From NCBI GenBank assembly GCA_041784625.1, contig JBHBDS010000131.1, positions 1 through 5,397 on the forward strand: 5,397 nt of DNA, given 5' to 3'. Position 1 is the first letter of the stretch. Each line of letters opens with the position of its first letter. Below the pieces are notes generated by a model. The model was not told where the DNA came from. It worked only from the letters and a program-made list of their open reading frames with translations, and searched no databases. Below are positions 1 through 5,397 of the stretch, piece by piece. A program made the translations under genes and the position numbers. This DNA comes from JAUNKE01 sp041784625. GTDB lineage: Bacteria > Bacillota > Clostridia > Peptostreptococcales > Filifactoraceae.

Positions 1-1246
1 AACGCAGCGGATGTTTGACAAATTCCTTGCGAAAAATCGTGCGTGCAAAAATCGAGTGCAGTTCAAAAACTTTATTGTAAAGCGCCCAATACGCCTCGGT
101 CAATTGCTCGGGTGTCATATTTTTGGGAATATGCACTGCCTGGCTGCCATTGTAGGAGTACATATCCTGGACATAAATTCTGTCTTGCGCTTTCATTTCG
201 TCGTAGAATTTTGTCCCAGGAATCGGCGTAAGAATGTAGAATCGTGGCACAACAATTTTATTCTCCTTGATAAAATCTGCCGTGCGTGCAATCGACTCCA
301 ATGTATCGCCCTCTGCTCCGACCACCATCTCGGTCGAAATGTCGATGCCTGATTGCTGAATATTTTTTATCAGTCGTGGATATTCTATTACTTTCGCCCA
401 CGACTTATTCATACTGTCGAGACTCTCTTGCAATATGCTTTCGATCCCAAAACTCAGCGTGACACAACCAGATTTCGCTAATTTTTTCAAGAGCTCTTCG
501 TCGTTGCCAATCTCAATCGAGCATTGGCTCATCCACTGCATTTTGAGTGGAATAATATGATCGAGCAGCTCCATCATATACGCTCGGTCGGACATAATAT
601 TGTCGTCGAGCAGCATAAATTTTTTGAAACCAAGTCCTCGAATCTGCTCAATATCTCTCAGCACATCCTCGATGGGACGGCGGATGTATTTGTTTTTGTA
701 AAGGCAATACACCGAGCAAAAAGTGCAAGACTTCGGACAACCTCGCCCCGCTTGAACAGGCAACATATCGCCAATTTTTTTGCCGAGCACGAGGTCAAAG
801 CGTGGGAGTGGCGCAACGATTTTGTCAATTGGCATTTCGTAAAATTCTTTTAGCATGCCATTTTCATAATCGGCAATCAGCTGCGGAAAAGCCAGCTCAC
901 CGTCCCCAATGATGACAGAATCGCAATGTTTTTTTGCCTCCTCAGGCATCAGGCTCACCATGTAGCCGCCAAGAAAAACGGTCTTACCCCTTTTCTTAAA
1001 TTCCTTGGCGATGTCGATGCTACGAACCACCGCATGCCCCATACTGCCGATACCAATCAGATCCGCGTCGGTGTCGAAAGGAATGTCCTCAATCGTTTCG
1101 AGAATTATTTCGACCTCCCAATCATCGGGGAGCATCGCAGCGAGAAGCGGCATCGCAAGCCCTACGAAGTACAGCTTGGATTTTTTGATTGGATTTTTGT
1201 TATTATCGTATGGCGAGGATTGAATCAGCAAAATTTTTTTCTTCAT
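1..1246 (-). CDS. B12-binding-domain radical SAM enzyme (gene D), C-terminus cut by window edge
   Basis: The reading frame starts at an ATG at 1246 and stays open to the left edge, giving 415 codons without a stop. Residues about 4-130 look like a Rossmann-type cobalamin-binding domain: an initial KILLIQSSPY strand, DADLIGIGSMGH at 60-71, TVFLGGY at 89-95 and IIGDGE at 112-117. The radical SAM core follows, with GRGCPKSCTFC at 168-178 or so; C170, C174 and C177 form the CX3CX2C motif that ligates the 4Fe-4S cluster and SAM. Downstream are FMLLDDN, the strand LSFGIES, VVGAEGDT and LTPIPGT, all typical of the core barrel of this family. A fourth cysteine lies four residues after the cluster (SVYC). 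The usual DxHxxG cobalamin-ligand motif is absent. Probably a cytosolic or peripherally membrane-associated enzyme using 5'-deoxyadenosyl radical chemistry; the substrate is unknown. Most of the protein is present; perhaps tens of residues are missing. Confidence 0.93.
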   Translation of the reverse strand, partial: MKKKILLIQSSPYDNNKNPIKKSKLYFVGLAMPLLAAMLPDDWEVEIILETIEDIPFDTDADLIGIGSMGHAVVRSIDIAKEFKKRGKTVFLGGYMVSLMPEEAKKHCDSVIIGDGELAFPQLIADYENGMLKEFYEMPIDKIVAPLPRFDLVLGKKIGDMLPVQAGRGCPKSCTFCSVYCLYKNKYIRRPIEDVLRDIEQIRGLGFKKFMLLDDNIMSDRAYMMELLDHIIPLKMQWMSQCSIEIGNDEELLKKLAKSGCVTLSFGIESILQESLDSMNKSWAKVIEYPRLIKNIQQSGIDISTEMVVGAEGDTLESIARTADFIKENKIVVPRFYILTPIPGTKFYDEMKAQDRIYVQDMYSYNGSQAVHIPKNMTPEQLTEAYWALYNKVFELHSIFARTIFRKEFVKHPLR

Positions 1247-1251
1247 CGTAA

Positions 1252-1260
1252 CTCTTTCCT
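1252..1260 (-). promoter_or_regulatory. Ribosome binding site for gene D
   Basis: Read on the minus strand, AGGAAAGAG lies just before the ATG at 1246. The AGGA part sits 10 nt from the start and the GAG part 5 nt, so either could pair with 16S rRNA. It supports the ATG as the start, as does the MKKKILLI opening typical of cobalamin-binding domains. Confidence 0.6.
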
Positions 1261-1286
1261 ATTTTGTAAAATCATTTCTAATAAAC

Positions 1287-1327
1287 TCTGTATCAATCCA
1301 CCTTAATAACCTTGCTTGATTGACAGA
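1287..1327 (-). repeat. Bulged inverted repeat in the gap between genes C and D
   Basis: On the minus strand the arms are TCTGTCAATC (1327-1318) and GATTGATACAGA (1298-1287). They pair over 10 bp if the two extra bases AT in the second arm are bulged out; the loop is 19 nt. No strong U-run follows on the minus strand, so this is not a convincing intrinsic terminator. It could be an operator or an mRNA leader hairpin of gene D. The rest of the 105-bp gap (1247-1351) shows only a poor promoter candidate (TTGATA with GATTTT 17 nt downstream) and the ribosome binding site. Confidence 0.4.
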
Positions 1328-1351
1328 TTTTGCTAAGGATTCGTTTTTTAT

Positions 1352-2800
1352 TTACTTCCCCGTTATCATTTTCTTGAAATATTGCCAGCTCACAAAGCTG
1401 CTTCCCCATGAAAGTTTGAGCACCTCAAGCAGGCCATATTTTCTAATCATCCGTCGCACATTGCTCGGTCGCATCACAACCTTATAATAGAGCCTGATCA
1501 TTTGGAAATAATAGGCTCGGATGCTCAAATGTTCTGGTTTGAGTACAATATGCGCAAGATCCCATTTGGCATAATCGCTGCGATCAACGAGAATTTTGTT
1601 CTCGTACTGATCAAAAATATCCGTCCCGGGCAATGGCGTAAGCGGCTGCAAATTGACAAAAAAGATTCCCATCTGCTTGATATATTGCTCGAGCTGTCGA
1701 AAATCGCTCTTCGAATAATCTAGGCTTAGAATCATCGTCGCATAAAGCTCGATATCGTATTTGTTCAGAATTTCAATCGCTCGTCGGTTTGTTTCGATGG
1801 TCGTTTTCTTGTTGAAATTCTCCAAATCTTTTTCCCGAATTGATTCGATGCCGACGATGACGGCACGCAGTCCATTTTGTGCAAGGCGTGCTATAAGCTT
1901 CTCGTTATTTGCGATAAAATCCGCACGTCCATAAACGAGGAATCGTTTATCCAATTTTTCTTTTTCCAATAAATCACAAAAGCGATTCAGCCTCTCCACG
2001 CCGAACAAAAAATCATCGTCCACCAAATAAATTTCTTGCTCCGATATCGTTTTAAGTTCCTCGACAACCTCTTCGATTGGGCGAGCGAAATATTTTCCGT
2101 CCGTCACTTCTTTGCAAAAACAAAAACTGCAGTCAAACGGACAGCCAAAGGATGTCTTGACCAGCGCGCAAGGATTGTGGAACATGTAGTAGTAGCGACT
2201 GCGATATTTTGCGACCTTGCTCCGATCGGGCGGTAGATAGTTGAAAGTCGTCGGCTTGATGATTTCTGCGTTTGGCGAATAAGTTCCTTCAATATGAGGG
2301 TGTTTCGCCACGTTATCAAGTGCATTCTCCATTGCGTTTTCGTGTGCGTATCCCTTGCAATTGTTATTCTTCTCTTTATCGCTGCTACTCGACCTATTGT
2401 TGTTCACCGCTTCCACGATGCGCACAAAGGTTCCAATCGGGTCAGCACAGATGATGTAGTCAATATTTTTGTCGACAAAATCCTCGGGCACGACTTCCGC
2501 ATGTACGCCGCCGACCACCGTCACTGCGCTGGGCAATATTTTTTTCACTCGGCTCGCATATTCTTTGACCACGCCGATATGTGTGATATAGCCCGTGAGT
2601 CCCACAATATCCGGCTGATATTCTCGCACAAATCGGTCGATGCTGCCACGCTCGAGAATCATATCGAGAATCCGAACCTCCGCAAGCGATGGGTCAATAT
2701 TGCCCGCAAGATATTCCAGCTCCAGTGGCTCGCAGATCATCACATGCTGCAGACCGATCGTCTCTTTTGGGGGTCTGGGTCTAATCAATAGTATCTTCAT
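1352..2800 (-). CDS. B12-binding-domain radical SAM enzyme (gene C), complete, with an Asn/Ser-rich linker insert
   Basis: This complete 482-aa protein starts at an ATG at 2800 and ends with TAA at 1352-1354. Residues 1-130 form the cobalamin-binding-type domain: MKILLIRPRPP, CEPLELEYL (23-31), DIVGLTGYIT (64-73) and VVGGVHAE (95-102). Residues about 133-166 are an extra polar stretch (NNN, SSSS, NNN runs) absent from gene B at that point. The radical SAM core follows, with SFGCPFDCSFCFC at 217-229; C220, C224 and C227 are the CX3CX2C cluster ligands, and C229 is an extra cysteine. Core motifs include LVDDDF (259-264), GRADFIANNE, VIVGIES (315-321) and PLTPLPGT (386-393). The C-terminal helical part carries the WDLAHIVLKPEHLS signature shared with B and A. 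No DxHxxG motif is visible. The start lies inside the methyltransferase gene with a good ribosome binding site, so the two are coupled. Reaction and substrate are unknown; C-methylation or a radical rearrangement is typical of relatives. Confidence 0.96.
   Translation of the reverse strand: MKILLIRPRPPKETIGLQHVMICEPLELEYLAGNIDPSLAEVRILDMILERGSIDRFVREYQPDIVGLTGYITHIGVVKEYASRVKKILPSAVTVVGGVHAEVVPEDFVDKNIDYIICADPIGTFVRIVEAVNNNRSSSSDKEKNNNCKGYAHENAMENALDNVAKHPHIEGTYSPNAEIIKPTTFNYLPPDRSKVAKYRSRYYYMFHNPCALVKTSFGCPFDCSFCFCKEVTDGKYFARPIEEVVEELKTISEQEIYLVDDDFLFGVERLNRFCDLLEKEKLDKRFLVYGRADFIANNEKLIARLAQNGLRAVIVGIESIREKDLENFNKKTTIETNRRAIEILNKYDIELYATMILSLDYSKSDFRQLEQYIKQMGIFFVNLQPLTPLPGTDIFDQYENKILVDRSDYAKWDLAHIVLKPEHLSIRAYYFQMIRLYYKVVMRPSNVRRMIRKYGLLEVLKLSWGSSFVSWQYFKKMITGK
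2303..2404 (-). other. Low-complexity Asn/Ser-rich insert within gene C
   Basis: Residues about 133-166 of gene C lie between the cobalamin-binding domain and the radical SAM core. They are rich in Asn, Ser, Lys and Glu with short homopolymer runs (NNN, SSSS, NNN) and contain one cysteine. In gene B the equivalent position runs directly into the usual INGLCYKDRNGNW hairpin. The insert keeps the reading frame. It is probably a flexible interdomain linker, though a small recruitment element is possible. Confidence 0.6.
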
Positions 2801-3428
2801 CGTTTCCTCTTTTTTTGAAAACCGTGAACAAGATCGTCGTCATCACCTGAGACTGATACAGTTTTTCCATCTCCAAAATTTTGAGACGCTCATCACGCAT
2901 CTGAATCACATCCGCAATCGATGGATATTTCCCACCGCCTGCCGTCACCTTGACGATCGAGTGAATCAGTCGGTCGTAAATCGTATTCGCTGATGCATGG
3001 GCAAGAATCAGTATTCCGCCGTCTTTGAGCTTGGTCGTCATATCCGCAATTGCTTGCTTTTGGTTTCGATAATAGGGGAAAGAATGTGTGCATACCATCA
3101 CATCGTATTCTCCTCCCAGTTCGAGTAGATTTGCTGCATCCATCTCAAAAAATTGGATTCCGTCGCTCTCCTTCTGCGCACGCTCAATCATTTCTCCAGA
3201 GAAATCAATTCCTGTGAGGCGGAGGTTTTTTTCTACAAAATGCTCTTGAATATCTCGGGCTAGTTGTCCAATCCCGCATCCGATGTCGAGCACATCGCTC
3301 GCCGATTCGTCCATATATTTTTCCATCAGCTCGAGCACACGCTTTCTTGTCGGCGCAAGAAAAAATCGCTGCACCCAGAGCCGATCGTAATATCTTGCCC
3401 AAAAATCCCACACTGATTTTCTGTTCAT
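2781..3428 (-). CDS. Class I SAM-dependent methyltransferase, small, UbiE/Methyltransf_11-25-like
   Basis: This 215-aa protein starts at an ATG at 3428 and ends with TAG at 2781-2783. An upstream in-frame GTG at 3440 would add four residues, but the ATG has GAGGA exactly 5 nt upstream and is preferred. The Rossmann methyltransferase fold is clear: VLDIGCGIG (46-54) is motif I, the SAM-binding glycine loop; GIDFSGEMI (73-81) contains D75, expected to bind the SAM ribose; MDAANL (96-101) contains D97, near the adenine; YDVMVCTHSFPYY (108-120) is the motif II region; LKDGGILILAH (134-144) is motif III. The N-terminal WDFWARYYDRLW is aromatic, as in UbiE-type and phospholipid N-methyltransferase-type enzymes, but the acceptor (O, N or C) cannot be read. 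It sits 15 bp after gene B and overlaps gene C by 20 bp, so it almost certainly acts in the same pathway. The length is normal for a stand-alone enzyme, with no signal peptide. Confidence 0.95.
   Translation of the reverse strand: MNRKSVWDFWARYYDRLWVQRFFLAPTRKRVLELMEKYMDESASDVLDIGCGIGQLARDIQEHFVEKNLRLTGIDFSGEMIERAQKESDGIQFFEMDAANLLELGGEYDVMVCTHSFPYYRNQKQAIADMTTKLKDGGILILAHASANTIYDRLIHSIVKVTAGGGKYPSIADVIQMRDERLKILEMEKLYQSQVMTTILFTVFKKRGNDEDTID
2806..2809 (-). promoter_or_regulatory. Ribosome binding site for gene C, embedded in the methyltransferase coding region
   Basis: GAGG on the minus strand lies 5 nt before the ATG of gene C, immediately after a run of seven A. It falls inside the last codons of the methyltransferase, whose TAG lies 20 bp inside gene C. 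This is the usual arrangement for translational coupling. Confidence 0.8.
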
Positions 3429-3433
3429 AACAT

Positions 3434-3438
3434 TCCTC
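3434..3438 (-). promoter_or_regulatory. Ribosome binding site that decides the methyltransferase start
   Basis: GAGGA on the minus strand, 5 nt before the ATG at 3428. It overlaps the alternative GTG codon at 3438-3440, which makes that GTG an unlikely start. Confidence 0.75.
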
Positions 3439-3443
3439 ACTTT

Positions 3444-4817
3444 TTATCGATCCAAATACATCTTTCTCACCAAATATCTCGTCAGCATTCCCTTGAAGTA
3501 GGGCAGATCCATAAAATCGTACAGCCCGTTCTTTTTTGCACGACGATACAGTCGATTGAACAGTTTGTAGTACTGGCGATAAAATTGCCGTTTGGTCAAA
3601 TATTTTGGCTCGAGCACCAAATGCAAAAAATCCCAATCCTCGATGTTGTCCGTAATCAGCTGGTCCTTGTACTGCTCATACAGCGGTGTACCTGGAATCG
3701 GCGTGAACATCGACACCGTCACATGCAAAATTTGATGCTCGACCACCCAATCATAGATGCGATCAAAATCTTTTTCCGTCGCCTCGATACCGACAATCAT
3801 CAGCGCAATGCATTCTCCCCCCGCAAGCCGAATCACTTCCGCCGCTTTCTCGTTGTGCGAAAGCTTTGTGCGCTTGTTATAGGCGAGTAGCTCGGTATCG
3901 CTCGTCGCCTCGAGCCCCACCAAAAAATATTTGAACCCAATTTCCACCAGTGCTCGCACAATCTCTTCATTCTCTGCAACAAAATCCGCTCGTGCATAGC
4001 AGGTGTATGTTTTTTCAATCTTGTGCTCCTTGACCAGCTGTACAAATCGCCACAGTCTTTTTTTGTCCACCAAAAAATCGTCATCTACAATCTGAATATT
4101 TGGTGCATCGATATTTTTGAGCTCCTCCATCACCAAATCCAAATCACGTGCCTGATAGCCCCCGCAGTTGAGCAGCGTGCAATAGCAAAAATTGCAATCA
4201 TACGGACAACCAAACGCCGTTTTGAGCGTTGCCATCGGCGTCATATCCAGATAACGAAAATGATGCTTGTGTTTGTAAAAAAAGCTGCGATCAGGAATCG
4301 GCAATTCGTTGATGTCGATTCGCTCGTAAGGATTCACCTGCCAATTGCCATTTCGATCTTTGTAGCACAGTCCGTTGATTTTGGACAGAAAGGTGCTCGG
4401 CTCTTCTTTTTTCCATACCGAATCAAGCCAGTGGATCAGATCAACAAAGGCATCGACCGATTCACTTCGCATAATAAAATCAATGTGCTCATCAAACAAT
4501 CGCTCGTAGTTCAGTTGCGCATGCACGCCACCAGCGATGGTGATGATTTTTTTGCTGAACTTTTTTGCCGCTTTGAACATTTTTTTCATCACATTTTCTT
4601 GTGTGATGTAACCTGTGATAGCGACCACATCAGGTTGTTGCTCCTTCAAAACTTTTTTGAAAGGCTTACTCTCGCAGATGTAGTCGAAAATGTAATCGTC
4701 GAAACCAGATTGCATCAATCCTGTGTGCAAATATTCCAGCTCCAGCGGCTCGTTGTCCAAAATGCCCGTAAAGCTCAGCTTATTTGGCGCAGGCGGGCGT
4801 ACCAAAAGTACCTTCAT
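3444..4817 (-). CDS. B12-binding-domain radical SAM enzyme (gene B), complete
   Basis: This complete 457-aa protein starts at an ATG at 4817 and ends with TAA at 3444-3446. A TTG 13 codons upstream is in frame, but MKVLLVRPPAP matches the opening of gene C (MKILLIRPRPP), so the ATG is chosen despite a weak ribosome binding site (GGAT about 10 nt upstream). Residues 1-130 are the cobalamin-binding-type domain: NEPLELEYL (22-30), DVVAITGYIT (63-72) and IAGGVHAQ (94-101). The linker has the family hairpin INGLCYKDRNGNW and LPIPDRSFF (172-180). The radical SAM core has AFGCPYDCNFCYC (201-213) with cluster ligands C204, C208 and C211 and an extra C213. Then come IVDDDF (243-248), YARADFVAENE, FLVGLEA (298-304) and FTPIPGT (371-377). 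The C-terminal DWDFLHLVLEPKYLTKRQFY carries the signature shared with A and C. DxHxxG is absent. It is probably the first gene of the B-methyltransferase-C unit. Substrate unknown. Confidence 0.96.
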   Translation of the reverse strand: MKVLLVRPPAPNKLSFTGILDNEPLELEYLHTGLMQSGFDDYIFDYICESKPFKKVLKEQQPDVVAITGYITQENVMKKMFKAAKKFSKKIITIAGGVHAQLNYERLFDEHIDFIMRSESVDAFVDLIHWLDSVWKKEEPSTFLSKINGLCYKDRNGNWQVNPYERIDINELPIPDRSFFYKHKHHFRYLDMTPMATLKTAFGCPYDCNFCYCTLLNCGGYQARDLDLVMEELKNIDAPNIQIVDDDFLVDKKRLWRFVQLVKEHKIEKTYTCYARADFVAENEEIVRALVEIGFKYFLVGLEATSDTELLAYNKRTKLSHNEKAAEVIRLAGGECIALMIVGIEATEKDFDRIYDWVVEHQILHVTVSMFTPIPGTPLYEQYKDQLITDNIEDWDFLHLVLEPKYLTKRQFYRQYYKLFNRLYRRAKKNGLYDFMDLPYFKGMLTRYLVRKMYLDR

Positions 4818-4849
4818 TCTATTTGTTATCCAATCTATTTCATAAATCT

Positions 4850-4878
4850 TACGCAATTTTTGCTTCAGTCGTTGCGTA
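4850..4878 (-). repeat. 7-bp perfect inverted repeat upstream of gene B
   Basis: TACGCAA (4850-4856) and TTGCGTA (4872-4878) are perfect inverted copies separated by 15 nt. The pair lies between the candidate promoter and the start of gene B, so it would be in the mRNA leader or just downstream of the transcription start. It could be an operator or a short hairpin. There is no terminal U-run on the minus strand, so a terminator for gene A is unlikely. Confidence 0.4.
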
Positions 4879-4888
4879 TCGGGTTTCC

Positions 4889-4920
4889 ATTATATATCGC
4901 TTACTGTACATAGCTTGCAA
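4889..4920 (-). promoter_or_regulatory. Candidate sigma70-type promoter for the gene B-methyltransferase-C unit
   Basis: On the minus strand an exact TATAAT lies at 4894-4889 within TATATAAT. A TTGCAA at 4920-4915 could be the -35 element: the spacer is 18 nt to the overlapping TATATA (4896-4891), or 20 nt to TATAAT. The position, about 70-100 bp before the ATG of gene B and directly after the stop of gene A, fits. The -35 match is partial, and the promoter is inferred from sequence only. Confidence 0.4.
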
Positions 4921-4922
4921 TT

Positions 4923-5397
4923 CTAATCCGTCGCTTGAGCCAATCTTCCTCGGATTTCAGCCTCTCGCTTGTTCGCATTTTTGAAATTACTGATGTAAAC
5001 CGAAATTAGAGTGTTGAATCCAAAAAGCATCCTCAATGTGTTGGAAAGCGGAAATGTCTTGATCGTGTATTTGAGCGAATGCCAGTTGAGATTGATGCCG
5101 AAAGTAAACTTGAGCACTTCCCAGTAGTAATCACGCAGGCTCATCTTGGACGGCATAATCAGCACATCGCCAAAATTCCATTTGTCATAATCGACTTCAT
5201 CGTAGAGCAGGCGATCCTTGTATTGTTCAAACAGTGGCGTGAGCGGATGAGGATTGAGCGGCGAAAAAGTCAATAGCTCTGGCTTCAAGAGTTTTTTGTA
5301 ACGATTCAGCTTCTTGAAGTCTTCCTTGTCCCAATCTGGGTGCAAAATAAAGGAGCCCCAGCAAGCAATGTCGCTGCTCCGAAGAATCTCAGTCGCC
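4923..5397 (-). CDS. Radical SAM enzyme of the same family (gene A), C-terminal part only
   Basis: The frame is open from the right edge (first full codon at 5396) to TAG at 4923-4925, giving 157 residues. The N-terminus, including any cobalamin domain and the cluster cysteines, lies outside the window; an internal TTG at 5345 should not be taken as the start. Assignment rests on alignment with genes B and C: TPLFEQYKDRLL matches TPLYEQYKDQLI of gene B and the DIFDQYENKIL stretch of C. YDKWNFGDVLIMPSKMSL matches the YAKWDLAHIVLKPEHLS signature of C. The PxPGT loop of B, C and D reads PHPLT here. The tail after this signature is longer than in B or C and ends in a charged stretch (NANKREAEIRGR). 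It is transcribed in the same direction as, and 105 bp before, gene B, so it may belong to the same pathway. Confidence 0.85.
   Translation of the reverse strand, partial: ATEILRSSDIACWGSFILHPDWDKEDFKKLNRYKKLLKPELLTFSPLNPHPLTPLFEQYKDRLLYDEVDYDKWNFGDVLIMPSKMSLRDYYWEVLKFTFGINLNWHSLKYTIKTFPLSNTLRMLFGFNTLISVYISNFKNANKREAEIRGRLAQATD

Noticed and set aside
11..1306. Several 60-126-codon plus-strand frames opposite gene D
   Set aside because: All lie antisense to gene D, whose protein shows a full set of radical SAM motifs.
1287..1327. Intrinsic terminator after gene C
   Set aside because: The hairpin is bulged with a long loop and lacks a U-run on the transcribed side.
2294..2791. 165-codon plus-strand frame opposite gene C
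   Set aside because: Antisense shadow of a well-supported gene; no ribosome binding site or domain features.
2803..2817. Seven-A run at the methyltransferase end as a programmed frameshift fusing it to gene C
   Set aside because: Gene C is in the +1 frame, so a -1 slip would not join them, and the A-run is not in the phase of a classic slippery heptamer. Gene C has its own ATG and ribosome binding site.
4854..4856. TTG upstream start for gene B (470 aa)
   Set aside because: It would add 13 residues before the conserved MKVLLVRPP opening and lies inside the inverted repeat; the ATG at 4817 aligns with the start of gene C.
4023..4913. 296-codon open frame on the plus strand opposite gene B
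   Set aside because: It begins at a TTG, has no recognisable family features, and lies antisense to a clear radical SAM gene whose codon pattern explains the openness.
4818..4922. Cobalamin riboswitch before gene B
   Set aside because: The gap is only 105 bp, too short for the usual cobalamin riboswitch, and no B12-box-like sequence is apparent.

Overview
The window is a densely packed bacterial segment in which every supportable gene lies on the minus strand; the plus strand carries only shadow frames. It holds four B12-binding-type radical SAM genes (two complete, two cut by the window edges) and one small class I SAM-dependent methyltransferase. Base composition is moderate to slightly AT-rich by eye. 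Starts are ATG with recognisable Shine-Dalgarno sites in most cases, and spacing is tight, as expected of a bacterium. The chemistry (oxygen-sensitive 4Fe-4S clusters, cobalamin) suggests an anaerobic or microaerophilic lifestyle with access to cobalamin. I see nothing that fixes the phylum.

In the direction of transcription (right to left): (i) 5397-4923, the C-terminal 157 residues of radical SAM gene A; (ii) a 105-bp gap (4818-4922) with a candidate promoter and a 7-bp inverted repeat; (iii) 4817-3444, complete radical SAM gene B (457 aa); (iv) 15 bp later, 3428-2781, the methyltransferase (215 aa); (v) overlapping it by 20 bp, 2800-1352, complete radical SAM gene C (482 aa); (vi) a second 105-bp gap (1247-1351) with a bulged 10-bp inverted repeat; (vii) 1246-1, radical SAM gene D, 415 codons visible, its C-terminus lost at the left edge.

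B, the methyltransferase and C form a clear translationally coupled unit; A and D flank it in the same direction. A, B and C are related to one another, sharing a C-terminal W-x(n)-P-x(n)-Y signature; B and C also share an N-terminal EPLELEYL block. D is a more distant relative. Several cobalamin-type radical SAM enzymes next to an ordinary SAM methyltransferase is the layout of a tailoring pathway, for example C-methylation, cyclisation or C-C bond formation on a lipid, cofactor or secondary metabolite. The product cannot be named from sequence alone. No transposase, tRNA, rRNA, CRISPR array or riboswitch was found.
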